From UBA5359 sp028699365 [NCBI: bacterium] (GTDB lineage Bacteria > UBP13 > UBA5359), in the NCBI GenBank assembly GCA_028699365.1, contig JAQVUQ010000003.1:1-22211 (forward strand): a stretch of DNA of 22,211 nt, written 5' to 3'. Shown here piece after piece: positions 1 to 8,201 of this stretch. Both the position numbers and the translations under genes were made by a program. Under the pieces are notes generated by a model that saw only the letters and a program-made list of their open reading frames with translations, was not told the origin of the DNA and ran no database searches. How positions within the stretch are numbered: the first letter of the stretch is position 1; each line of letters begins with the position of its first letter.

Positions 1-782
1 GGCCCGGCTACCGGATCGCTGCCTTGTTCGGGAAAGTGAAAGAGCCGGCCTATCTCAGCCTTCCGGGCTTTAATCTCTGCCGTGGAAGCCCCATGTATCC
101 GAGCTTTCAACTCACCCGTTTCCAGATGGACGGTATGCATGCCGAAGACTGCGTCGAAAACGGTCGGATCGGAGTTCATATCCAGCATGCCTTCATAGAC
201 ATGTCCCAGCAGGCCTATGCGGGAGGTTCGCAGTGCTCTCAGCGCGGAGGACAGTCCGGCCCAGGCCTCTGTTCTCTGCCGGGCACGGTCGTCGTTGTCC
301 AGAGTTCCCACAATTATGTCGGCCGCAGGCAGCCCGGCTCTTTTCAGTACCCCGGCAATCTCAGGCAGACTGGTAATACAATCGTTCTCCAGTTGCAACT
401 CAGTTGTGGCGACGGTATAGTCCATAGCGGCAGAGGGCTGCAGGGAGAGCAGGATCATCGGACAGCGGGTTATCTGGGCTACTGGCAGCACATTGGCGCT
501 GGGGGTGTAGGTAGCTATGTAGCAGAAGACCGCATCTACATCTTTCCCAGCCAGTTCGCGGCCTGCTGCACAGGCGGCCTCCGGAGTGTCGCACATGCCG
601 GATACCGAGATGATATCGGCATCCAGCCTTGATCGCAGGTCTTCCAGAAACCGGGTATAATGCCCCGTTAACTTCTCTTTCAAGGCCGGAAACTGCGGCC
701 AGTAGAGGTTATGCCCGCAGGCAAATACACCTATACGGCCTCTCTTTTTGGATGGATGCGGCTGTAAATCCCATGATTGCAT
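1..782 (-). CDS. L-fucose/L-arabinose isomerase-fold protein, partial (C-terminus outside window)
   Basis: I translated this frame by hand from ATG at 782. It stays open for 260 codons to the left edge, so the gene is cut off at its 3' end. The N-terminus reads RIGVFACGHNLYWPQFPAL, followed by FCYIATYTPSANVLPVAQ, MILLSLQPSAAMDY and HVYEGMLDMNSDPTVF. These are the conserved stretches of the L-fucose/L-arabinose isomerase-like family: a Rossmann-like N-terminal half that normally precedes the metal-binding catalytic C-terminal domain, which is not visible here. Such cytoplasmic enzymes isomerise aldoses to ketoses, but many members have no proven substrate. The start is supported by an AGGAGGT-type ribosome site (complement of 792-797) ten bases upstream and by a TAATG overlap with the preceding small ORF. 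Divergent pairing with a rhamnosidase suggests a role with a deoxy-sugar such as rhamnose or fucose; that part is inference. Confidence 0.88.
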   Translation of the reverse strand, partial: MQSWDLQPHPSKKRGRIGVFACGHNLYWPQFPALKEKLTGHYTRFLEDLRSRLDADIISVSGMCDTPEAACAAGRELAGKDVDAVFCYIATYTPSANVLPVAQITRCPMILLSLQPSAAMDYTVATTELQLENDCITSLPEIAGVLKRAGLPAADIIVGTLDNDDRARQRTEAWAGLSSALRALRTSRIGLLGHVYEGMLDMNSDPTVFDAVFGMHTVHLETGELKARIHGASTAEIKARKAEIGRLFHFPEQGSDPVAG

Positions 783-988
783 TACCAGTTTACCTCCATA
801 AAGCCGGAAACACCGGCGATCTCAAGACAATTGCGTCTGGTATCCAGACGGTACCGGGAACCCGCTTGCACCGGCTCTTCATTTAGAACCAGGGTGATCC
901 TGCCGTTTTGGACCGCTTCTACAGAGGGATATACAGCGATCCGGGCTATCTCCTGCAGTCCGGCGTAAGTAAGCACAATCGGATCCAC
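782..988 (-). CDS. small hypothetical protein, 68 aa, coupled to the isomerase-like gene
   Basis: This short frame starts at GTG (988) and its TAA stop shares one base with the ATG of the isomerase-like gene (TAATG), the usual sign of translational coupling. No in-frame ATG exists upstream before a stop at 1040-1042, and the ribosome site before the GTG is weak. The product runs from MDPIVLTYAG to VSGFMEVNW and has alternating hydrophobic and polar residues, like a small beta-sheet unit. I do not recognise the family. It could be a genuine small operon partner or the C-terminal remnant of a larger carbohydrate-active protein, since the neighbourhood contains many remnants. Confidence 0.5.
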   Translation of the reverse strand: MDPIVLTYAGLQEIARIAVYPSVEAVQNGRITLVLNEEPVQAGSRYRLDTRRNCLEIAGVSGFMEVNW

Positions 989-998
989 CCTGTATTTC

Positions 999-1027
999 TT
1001 TATAAATATATTACGACATGAATTGAA
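999..1027 (-). promoter_or_regulatory. candidate promoter for the small ORF and isomerase-like gene
   Basis: On the minus strand a TTCAAT (-35 like, 1022-1027) is separated by exactly 17 bases from TATAAA (-10 like, 999-1004), just upstream of the GTG at 988. The -10 is good and the -35 is poor (3 of 6), so this is only a candidate. The surrounding 211-base divergent gap is AT-rich compared with its flanks. Confidence 0.3.
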
Positions 1028-1148
1028 GGGAATCTTGCTTTATAGGCGCTTCTCTTTGCTGTTTTGAGTCATGATAACGCTTTTTATACTTTGATGCCGG
1101 CTCTGCCTCGGGAGAATCTCTTGTATATTACTCCGGTTTGCGATAACC

Positions 1149-1180
1149 TTGAATATAGTAGACAGAGTTTATGCTATAGA
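1149..1180 (+). promoter_or_regulatory. candidate promoter for the GH78 gene
   Basis: An extended -10 like element, TGC followed by TATAGA (1172-1180), precedes the rhamnosidase start. A TTGAAT at 1149-1154 could act as a -35 but the spacer (20 bases) is long. The ribosome site GGGAGAG sits at about 1188-1194, so the leader would be very short. I found no convincing operator palindrome in the divergent gap. Confidence 0.25.
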
Positions 1181-1200
1181 CCGATACGGGAGAGTAAGCC

Positions 1201-3612
1201 ATGCAAATGCGTAACCTGAGAATCCGGCAGAATAACTGGAGCGCCGCATTGAGACAGGCGCTGGATAAGGCCTCTTGGATCTGGCTGGACGGAAGCTCGG
1301 ATTCACCGCATCAGTACGTCTGTTTCAGAAAGGCTTTTCTTCTTAGGGACTTACCCGAGGCAGCCAGGCTGGGTATCTCGGCCGATTCCGATTTTGTTCT
1401 TTATGTCAACGGTACTGAAGCCGGCAGAGGGCAGTTCAGCGATTATCCGGAGCGAAAGACCTATACCGAACTGAAAATAGAATCTTATCTTAAAGCAGGC
1501 TTCAACCTGATAAACGTGCTGGCCTACTACCGCGGTTGCGATTCCAGTGAATACCGCTCCGGTCGTCCGGGGCTGCTGTCGGCCCTGGTGACCGATGTGG
1601 AAGACGACATAGTCAGCGACGACTCCTGGAGCGCCTTGAGCCATCCCGCCTTCGGGTGCGGGGATATGCCCAGGGTGACGCCTCAGATGGGCTTCACAAC
1701 TTTTTTTGATGCCAGGCTGGATATTCCCTGGATGGAAGACGATTATGATGACAGCGCATGGCCTTGCGCCGTGGTTACGGCCGGCCCGGGGCAGGGGCCT
1801 GAACTGCGTCCCCGGCCGGTAGCGCCGCTGAAGACCGGAGGATGGCGATCGCTGCTTTATACAGCCTATGGTAAGGTGAAGCGTAGGCGGAAAGAGGAGG
1901 GCACTTTTGCCGAGATTATGGACCGGGATGTGCTGAAGCATAAGCGATTCCCCCGTATGCCCGCTCTGAAGTTAGTCGTCGGTCTTCCACCCAAAGATGC
2001 CGATGGGCGTTATTTGTCAATCGATCACGAGCGTGAAGAGGTTGGCCTGCTCTCTATCTGTGTGGACGCCTCGGAAGGTACGGTCCTGGATATAGCCCAC
2101 GGCGAGCACCTGGACGACAACGGCCGGGTCAGGGCCAGAATAGGGACGCGCAACTTTGCCGACAGATATATATGCCGTCAGGGCCGCAACCATTTTATCC
2201 TGCCCTTCAGGCGTTTGGGAGCACGGTATCTGGAAGTGCATATCACCGGCATGAAGGCCCCGATGACTGTGTATGAACTGTGTTTGAGGCCGCTGGAACT
2301 AGAGATTGACTTCAGAGGAGGCTTCCAAACCGGCGATGCTACGGCAGTACAGATCTACGATACCGGCAGGCGGACCCTGCATCTCTGTATGCACGAACAT
2401 TTTGAAGACTGTCCCTGGAGAGAGCAATCCCTGTATGCCTTCGATTCCCGCAACCAGGCGCTTTACGGTTACTACGCCTTCGGCAACTACGACTTTGCCG
2501 GAGTATCGCTGGACCTGCTGGGGCGTGGTATCCGTCCTGACGGGCTGCTTGAACTCTGCGCTCCAGCCAGGGTGCCGGTGAATATTCCCTGTTTCAGCCT
2601 GGTCTGGATCACCGCTCTGGCGGAGCACATGCTCTACAGCGAAAGGATGGATCTCTTTACCGACTACCAGGCGCAGATAGATTCCATGCTGGAGAGGGTC
2701 TTTTGCAGACTGGATGACGCTACCGGTCTTTATCGTCTTCCCGCCGGCGATGGGCTTTGGCACTTTTACGACTGGCAGGACGGACTTGACGGTTACAGCG
2801 GTGAATTCTTCCGGGAGAGTGCTGACCGGTTCGACGCTCCGTATAATCTCTTTCTCTGTGAAGCTTTGACAGCCTATGCCTGTATGCTTAGACAGAGCGG
2901 CCTGGTGGAAAAGGCACGTGAGATGGATGATCGCCGTTCCGAGCTGGGCCGGGTGATAGTCAAAGCTTTTTGGGATAAAAACAGAACCCTGTTGGCTACT
3001 TACCTGATAGACGGCAAGAGACATCACTTCTCGGAATTAGTACAATGTATGGCAATGCATACAAGTATATTGTCTGCAAGCCGGATAACCGAAGTATCCA
3101 ACCGCCTGCTTGATGACAGGGAAGAGCTTGTTCCGGTTACCCTGAGCAGCATGATATATAAGGTGTTTGCGTTTCGCAACCTGGGAGAGGCTGCCCGTTC
3201 CGTCATCGCCCGTGAGGTGGCCGAGATATGGGGAAAGATGCTGGATGCCGGAGCTACCACCTTCTGGGAGACAGTCGACGGGGCTGCTGCCTTCGATGGG
3301 GCCGGCAGTCTCTGCCACGGTTGGAGTGCCCTGCCTGTCTATTACTATCAGTCCTGGGTGCTGGGTATACGCCCGCTGCGACCCGGTTACGGCAGCTTTG
3401 CCGTGGCACCGCTCCCCGGAGGGTTATCGTCTGCTTCCGGAACAATTCCCACTCCGTCCGGCGATATCAGGATCGAATGGCGGCAGGAAGAGGATGGATT
3501 GATTGTCGAGGCCTCCGGCCCGGCCGAACTTCACCCCTGTCTGATGCCTCTGCCGGAGGCCCCGGTGAAGGAAGCACGATATAACGGAGTGCGCTTATCG
3601 TTCCGGGAGTAG
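1201..3612 (+). CDS. GH78-type alpha-L-rhamnosidase
   Basis: This 803-residue protein would hydrolyse terminal alpha-L-rhamnose from plant or bacterial glycans by inversion. No signal peptide is seen, so it may be cytoplasmic and act on imported oligosaccharides. The layout fits GH78: an N-terminal carbohydrate-binding-like beta-sandwich (about 25-200, with ASWIWLDG and FVLYVNGTEAGRG), a concanavalin-like domain (about 270-370), an (alpha/alpha)6 barrel (about 380-705) and a C-terminal beta domain starting near YYYQSWVLGIRPL. The catalytic motif DCPWREQSLYAFD (D403, E408, D415) keeps the family's acidic spacing, and the WET motif carries E690 where the second catalytic Glu is expected. The ATG is preceded by GGGAGAG. 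Length is normal and the frame is intact, in contrast to everything immediately downstream. Substrate is inferred from the family. Confidence 0.9.
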   Translation: MQMRNLRIRQNNWSAALRQALDKASWIWLDGSSDSPHQYVCFRKAFLLRDLPEAARLGISADSDFVLYVNGTEAGRGQFSDYPERKTYTELKIESYLKAGFNLINVLAYYRGCDSSEYRSGRPGLLSALVTDVEDDIVSDDSWSALSHPAFGCGDMPRVTPQMGFTTFFDARLDIPWMEDDYDDSAWPCAVVTAGPGQGPELRPRPVAPLKTGGWRSLLYTAYGKVKRRRKEEGTFAEIMDRDVLKHKRFPRMPALKLVVGLPPKDADGRYLSIDHEREEVGLLSICVDASEGTVLDIAHGEHLDDNGRVRARIGTRNFADRYICRQGRNHFILPFRRLGARYLEVHITGMKAPMTVYELCLRPLELEIDFRGGFQTGDATAVQIYDTGRRTLHLCMHEHFEDCPWREQSLYAFDSRNQALYGYYAFGNYDFAGVSLDLLGRGIRPDGLLELCAPARVPVNIPCFSLVWITALAEHMLYSERMDLFTDYQAQIDSMLERVFCRLDDATGLYRLPAGDGLWHFYDWQDGLDGYSGEFFRESADRFDAPYNLFLCEALTAYACMLRQSGLVEKAREMDDRRSELGRVIVKAFWDKNRTLLATYLIDGKRHHFSELVQCMAMHTSILSASRITEVSNRLLDDREELVPVTLSSMIYKVFAFRNLGEAARSVIAREVAEIWGKMLDAGATTFWETVDGAAAFDGAGSLCHGWSALPVYYYQSWVLGIRPLRPGYGSFAVAPLPGGLSSASGTIPTPSGDIRIEWRQEEDGLIVEASGPAELHPCLMPLPEAPVKEARYNGVRLSFRE

Positions 3613-3645
3613 GGCTGCAAAAGAGCATTTTTAAGCCGGAAGAAA

Positions 3646-3669
3646 ATTTGTATTTAAATATGTACAAGT
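3646..3669 (+). promoter_or_regulatory. inverted half-sites resembling an AraR-type operator
   Basis: ATTTGTA (3646-3652) and TACAAGT (3663-3669) form an inverted pair with one mismatch, directly before the regulator remnant. AraR repressors (GntR helix-turn-helix plus LacI-type sensor, the architecture of the neighbouring gene) bind sites built from ATTTGTA/TACAAAT half-sites, normally closer together than here. The match is suggestive only. Confidence 0.3.
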
Positions 3670-4581
3670 TTGCAGGATATACGGCACGGTAAATACGCTT
3701 TCGGTTCGGCACTGCCCTCCGAGCCCAGGCTGGCGGAGGACTACGGCATAAGCCGGCAGACGGTGCGCCAGGCCCTGAAGGAACTCGAGACGGAAGGATA
3801 TCTGCTCAGGGAGCGCGGCAGGGGAACGTTCGTGGCCAGGCTGGAGACCGATAACAGGGCAAGACCGTTGAATATAGGGGTAGTGATATATAAGCCGGCT
3901 CTTGAAGCGCAGTGGTTTTTGCCTGATCTCTTCAGGGGCATTTCCGATGCCGTAAACACCGATTCCGCCAATATAATCATCATACCCTTTGACGAGGACA
4001 CCCCCGGGGTTCACGACGGTCTCTTCTGCCGGCAGATAATCGAACGCCGGGATCTGCACGGTTTGATTCTCGTTGGAGAAGAGTTGCGCGATAGCGAGGT
4101 TTTCTATCTGCTCTCCAGGAATTATCCCTTTCTTTCCGCAGAACAACCGCCGACGGCGATGCTCCTGGCTGATGACGGTTTTGCGTCCGGAATCTATAAG
4201 GCGACTGCCCAGAAAGGCATAAAGGTGCCGGAGGATCTCTCCATCATAGGTTTTAACGATCTGCCTATAGCCGAGGCTCTCTCCCTGACCACCATCAGGG
4301 TGCCGCGATATGAGATAGGACACAGAGCCAGTGAAATTATCAGGGCAAAAATCGCTGCTGCGGCGAGCGGTAGCCGGGCAATCGAGAGGGTGGAACTGGT
4401 GATAAGGAATTCCTGTTCACGTTGTTGTGAAGGCAAGCCGGCTGCTGGAGAAGATAAGGTTCTGTCCTGTCAGGTGGCGGAAGGGTCTGACGTAAGGGAG
4501 ATGGAAGGCTCAGCAGACGCAATGCCAGAGCAACCTGAAACAGATAGGAATGGCGTTGTCCATGTATGCCCAGGATTATGA
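3670..4581 (+). pseudogene. AraR-like regulator remnant (GntR HTH plus internally deleted LacI-type sensor)
   Basis: The visible frame starts at a poor TTG with a stop 15 bases upstream, so the first 10-15 residues of the GntR winged helix are missing. A clear GntR domain follows (LPSEPRLAEDYGISRQTVRQAL, about residues 15-55, then GRGTFV). The LacI/RbsR-type ligand domain begins at LNIGVVIYKP. After FYLLSRNYPFLSAEQ (about residue 158) the text jumps to PPTAMLLADDGFASG, part of the last third of such a domain, followed by KVPEDLSIIGFND. Roughly the middle third of the sensor is therefore gone, in frame. The natural end would be near LVIRNSC (about 4420). The remaining 50 residues look unrelated, and their last part is an out-of-frame reading of the prepilin fragment. 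It is unlikely to work as a sugar-responsive repressor. Confidence 0.75.
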
Positions 4582-4774
4582 CGGTTATATATGGGCTGAA
4601 AGATACGGGACATGGGCTCCTAAGAGATGGGGGCAGGTGCTTTACGAGGGGAAGTATCTTACCAACAGGGATATTCTTGTTTGTCCGAGTCAACCCCCTG
4701 GCCGGTTTAATGCCGGCATTGGATATTGGTACGCCTACGGCATGAGAGCGATATCGAATAGTGCTGGATGCTAA
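4508..4774 (+). pseudogene. prepilin-type (type II pseudopilin-like) protein fragment
   Basis: In a frame different from the regulator, the text AQQTQCQSNLKQIGMALSMY followed by AQDYDGYIW is the region just after the hydrophobic helix of prepilin-type N-terminal cleavage/methylation proteins, a large family in Planctomycetes, Verrucomicrobia and Armatimonadota. WGQVLYEGKYL and DILVCPSQ are also typical. The leader peptide and helix are absent (a stop lies at 4493-4495), and the end is lost after YGMRAIS. About 80 codons remain, overlapping the 3' tail of the regulator remnant and the start of the next chimera. No ribosome site or proper start was seen. This is a degraded piece rather than a functional gene. 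Confidence 0.7.
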
Positions 4775-6293
4775 AGAACTGTCTGCCGGGCAGTATGTCC
4801 TTAAGGCGAATCTGGTAGATGGCAAAGGTGTTGCCGGCAAGGAAGAGAGGGTTCTGGCAACAACGAGCCAAGGATTTACTATCGGCAGGTTCCCCGTAGC
4901 GAAAGGCAATGTGGGCGTAGGCATAAATGAGGACAATGCCCTGATAGTAGACGGGCAGCCGTTCTTTCCCATAATCAGCTTTGCCACTACACCATTCAAC
5001 TTCAGAGAGATGAAGGCCGTCGGCTTCAACACCGTGGTCGGTCCGAGTATGTCGGCCAATAACCCTTATCCTGAAGAGCAGATCAAGGAGTATCTGTACG
5101 TTGCATCCAAGGCCAGGCTCAAGGTTCTGTGTGCCGCAGTGAGTTATATCTGGGGTAATCCGCCTCAATTATCATGCCGGGACCCGGAGACGATGGTCCG
5201 CAAATTCAAAGATCATCCCTGTTTGCTGGGATGGTTTACTGGTGATGAAGTCTTTGCCAACCGTGTAAGCGTGGCCCAGATGGACAAGATATACCGGACC
5301 ATCAGGCAGAGCGATCCCGCTCATCCGGTCTGGCTCAATATGATGCAGGCCGAGGTGAGTAATTTTGCCGGTGTGGTGTCTGTAAGCGATATTGTATCCT
5401 TTTCCAGCGGGGTCAAGCTTACCTTGAACGGCGCCCTCGACGTTAACGGTCCCATCACCATAGATGCCGGCGGTGAAGTGCAGGTCGGCGAAGGATGCAT
5501 CCTGAAGTGCCTGGACGATTGGACCGTAAGAGGCACGCTTATTTTGCGGCCCGACAGTACAGCCTGGCTGGAACATGCAGCTACAAGCACGACCAGGGGG
5601 AAAATGACCGTAACCAACAGCGGCAGCCTGATAGCCAAGGGGACGGTTGAGAAACCGGTAATCGTTAAGGGCAGTTCCTATCCCCGGGCGATGAAAGGCC
5701 TTGATATACATGGAGCAGCCAATATTATCATGGAGCATGTTAACTTAGTCAACGTCGGCGGTATAAACTGCAGCACAACTCCCCGGGCACATAAATTGGC
5801 TTATCTCAAGGGCAGCGGTTTCTATATGTGGAGCAGTGCCAAACTTCATGTTTGCGACAGCAGCGTCTTGCTGAATCTCTATTCCAATGCTTCTATGGAA
5901 CTGGCGCGCTGTACCATAAACGGCAAAGGACCCAATTTCAATCAAAAGCTGGACAAGGGCTGGGTGATCAGCCGTGAGGATGTCGACAACAAAGGGGCTT
6001 ACACATACTGGGCCGGTGCCAAAGGGGTGAGCTGGCACGCGGGAAGCACGGCGCCGACGGAAAAGGATGACGTTATCCTGAAGGACAATGTCTGGTCCGA
6101 AAGCGATTGTGTCATCCTGGATGCCGATGCCGTTTGCCGCAACCTCACCGTTGACAAGGATGCCAAGCTGGTTATCAACAAGGACAAGAAGCTGACCGTG
6201 CATGGCTCCGTTTACACTGCCCAGGACTTCAGTCTTGGTGCGGGGGCGAAGATAATCTCCGATGCCAATGCTACCGGTTGCCGCAGGCAATAA
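4761..6293 (+). pseudogene. chimeric ORF: glycoside-hydrolase (TIM-barrel) fragment fused to a beta-helix fragment
   Basis: One open frame of 510 codons contains two unrelated halves. Residues 1-60 (ELSAGQYVLKANLVDGKG) are a beta-sandwich end. About 60-210 read like the N-terminal part of a glycosidase-type TIM barrel (GINEDNALIVDGQPFFPI, MKAVGFNTVV, then LLGWFTGDE with a candidate acidic pair). After VVSVSDIV (about residue 212, base 5396) the barrel stops and a right-handed beta-helix begins (LTLNGALDVNGPITIDAGG, VRGTLILRPDST, GSLIAKGTVEKPVIVKG), continuing to the end. The GTG at 4761 lies inside a domain, with no signal peptide and no convincing ribosome site. Each half is missing its own other end. 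I read it as two truncated genes joined in frame by deletion. A genuine modular protein would be expected to keep its whole barrel. Confidence 0.65.
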
Positions 6294-6793
6294 ATGCCCG
6301 TCTGGATGTCAGTGACTATGTCAGAGAAACATTGGACCTGTCCGCAACCGTTTCTATCGAGCAGAACGGCAGGTCTCTGGTACAACGTGAAGTAGCTTTG
6401 TCTGCTAAAACTGCTGAGGTCGCCGTGCCTCTGTCCGTAAGCCCTCAAGCAGGCCGGTTGCGGGTTGTAGCCAGGTTGCTTGAAAAGAAGAGAGAAATAG
6501 GTAAAGCATCGAAAGAACTGCTGGTTTATCCGCCGCAAAAGAACGGCATACTCAAAGCGTTACGGGTCAACGCGGCCGGAGAGCATACGGCGGATATATC
6601 CCTTGATATACGCTCTCTGAACCGGCATGAGGCTCTTGATTGCCGCTGGACGGCACTAGGGGAAATGTTGCGGGTTACCGTCCACAGCCAGCAGGAAGGA
6701 CTTTCATTGTGTTTACGTCCCCGCAGAACACCGGTTGTTTCCAAAGCGGCTTCCAGCAGTGCTGACACGGGCAGGAGAATGGTAAACAGATGA
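6278..6793 (+). pseudogene. beta-sandwich domain remnants, probably two fused pieces
   Basis: This frame starts at TTG inside the 3' end of the preceding chimera. Residues 1-85 (VSDYVRETLDLSATVSIEQ to ELLVYPP) resemble an immunoglobulin-like or jelly-roll accessory domain such as those N-terminal to glycosidase barrels, possibly from the same protein type as the barrel fragment upstream. From about residue 90 (GILKALRVNAAGEH to EGLSLCLRPRRTP) the character changes and I do not recognise it. No ribosome site is visible. The TGA stop overlaps an ATG (6790) that opens a 16-codon frame ending at 6840. In this setting I treat all of it as residue of broken genes. Confidence 0.5.
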
Positions 6794-6883
6794 AGCTGCC
6801 GGCGGAATTGTTTGATGGCTACGTACTGGCGTATAGATAGCAGGGCGCTTACTTAAGACCACCGAATTTAGGAGGAAACGGCA
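6794..6883 (+). other. short gap in the remnant zone with a new ribosome site
   Basis: This stretch holds the rest of a 16-codon frame (6790-6840, MKLPAELFDGYVLAYR) that is probably another scrap, then a good ribosome site (TAGGAGGAAA at about 6869-6878) belonging to the Gfo/Idh start at 6884. No promoter or terminator is evident. Confidence 0.4.
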
Positions 6884-7135
6884 ATGGAAGTAAAGGCAGG
6901 CATAATAGGAGCAGGCATAGGGCGCATCCATCTGGAGGGCTATCAGGCGGCGCTGGATTCGTTCAGCACAGGAACAGTAAGGCTTAGTTCGGGCACATTC
7001 AGCATTGTCGGCACTATCACTCTAGCTGGTGCTAAGAATATCGTAGGCAGCGGCTATGGCACTATCCTTAGTACCACTTCAGTTGTCCAGTTGGATAGCG
7101 ACAGCCCGGCAGAAGCCCGCTTACTTCCAAATTGA
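6884..7135 (+). pseudogene. chimeric ORF: Gfo/Idh/MocA N-terminus fused to a pectin-lyase-like strand repeat
   Basis: The gene starts well: GGAGGAAACGGCAATG, then MEVKAGIIGAGIGRIHLEGY, the nucleotide-binding beta-alpha unit of Gfo/Idh/MocA-family NAD(P)-dependent sugar oxidoreductases. After only about 24 residues (near base 6955) it changes to STGTVRLSSGTFSIVGTITL followed by KNIVGSGYGTILST, the capping strands of pectate-lyase-superfamily beta-helix proteins. The frame then ends after 83 codons. Both donors have lost nearly everything else: an oxidoreductase needs about 330-400 residues. The fusion is in frame and keeps a strong translation start, so a short useless peptide may still be made. 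Confidence 0.75.
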
Positions 7136-7204
7136 TGCCTGCGAAAGACTATACGGTTCCCTCTGGTGCCCCATCCGCAAAAAACACAGAAAAAAGTGGA
7201 TTAA

Positions 7205-7351
7205 TTACATAGACAGGACCCGGCAACAGGTGCTACTGTAATTCCATATAACCTGGTCGAGGGGATGACAGAGCTTTGCCAGGGGAACTTCACCACCTTT
7301 AACCTGTACTTGGAGTGCGGCGATGCCACCGTTATAGCACTGCAACCTTAG
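7205..7351 (+). pseudogene. C-terminal fragment of an unrecognised protein
   Basis: This frame is open from a stop at 7202-7204 and reads DPATGATVIPYNLVEGMTEL, then QGNFTTFNLYLECGDATVIALQP and a TAG stop. It has coding-like composition and no start codon or ribosome site of its own, so it looks like the 3' end of a gene whose front was deleted. I do not recognise the family. The rest of 7136-7425 shows no other recognisable feature, except an AAAGGAAG ribosome site just before the GTG at 7426. Confidence 0.35.
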
Positions 7352-7425
7352 CCGGTTGCCATGCTGGATAGGGAGAAAATAAATCATAAAGAGTAACTAC
7401 GTTTGAATACAAAGGAAGCCCTTCA

Positions 7426-8201
7426 GTGTTCGATCAAACAGGCTTTTGCAACGGTTTATCCATGATATCCCTGCTCGCTTCGTCCAGGACCCGTTCCATC
7501 TCGGCCGAGAACACCGATGGAGCCAAAGGAGGAGGAGCCAAAGAGGAGCCTTCTCCCGGGAACGCCGCCTCTATGCTGGGCAAGGGATGGAAGGTACGTC
7601 TTGCCATATCCCTGGCCGCAGGCAAGACGGTGACGCTGGCCGACAGCATTAAAGGGCGGGGACATTATGTGGGCACCTTTCTGGCCTGGACGCAACTATC
7701 CAATGGCTGGTGGGGAGAGGGGGAGATAAAGTTCTATATGGACGGCGACATCGGGCTGGAGCGCGGTCAAGTGCGGGACATAAGCGGCTGGATCCATAAC
7801 GGCATGTGGGCTTACTGCCCGGAGTATCCGGGAGCGGAGATCACGGAGTTGCCGCATCCGGCCTTTCTGCTGCTCGATTATCCCGTGTATTTGCAAAAGT
7901 TCGTCATCGGCGGCCAGACGGGCACGCACATAGAGACCAGAGCCCACGTCGATAAGGCGGCCGAGCCGGTTACGGCCCTGCCGCTGGGGGACTTTTATCG
8001 TCCGCCGGTAGTGAATAAAAACAGCTATTATATGGGTTTTGAGCGTGAGATAGGCAGCCTGCCGCTGCGCTGGGCTGCAACCGTTTCCACGGCGGAACTT
8101 CTGATCAAACACGGTGCCCTGAAGAGATAGAACCGCTCTTTGAGAATACCTGCCAGGTACTCTATCCGGCGGACGATCTGGTGACAGAGGAAAGTAATTA
8201 A
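7426..8201 (+). pseudogene. chimeric ORF: internally deleted DUF2961 protein fused to a cyclase-family fragment, frameshifted at its end
   Basis: Translation can start at GTG 7426 behind AAAGGAAG. Residues 12-65 (LASSRTRSISAENTDGAKGG to AAGKTVTLADSIKG) are the N-terminus of a DUF2961 glycan-related protein. The text then jumps to GHYVGTFLAWTQLSNGWWGE with KFYMDGD, normally well over 100 residues further along the same family. After base 7750 it becomes a kynurenine-formamidase-like cyclase piece (DISGWIHNGMWAYCPEYPGA and GGQTGTHIETRAHVD, the His-rich metal-site region). From about 7990 the identity is unclear. The main frame stops at 8130. A different frame from 8118 continues plausibly as PEEIEPLFENTCQVLYPADD and stops at 8199-8201, suggesting a one-base frameshift near 8115. 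That last stop overlaps the stop of the opposing ATPase gene. Confidence 0.7.

Noticed and set aside
24-632. A plus-strand open frame of 202 codons
   Set aside because: It is the exact antisense of the isomerase-like gene in the same codon register. The minus-strand translation carries clear family motifs and the plus one does not.
7056-7241. A 61-codon plus frame with a Lys/Arg-rich end
   Set aside because: It overlaps the pectin-lyase-like fragment in another frame, has no ribosome site, and shows no recognisable motif.
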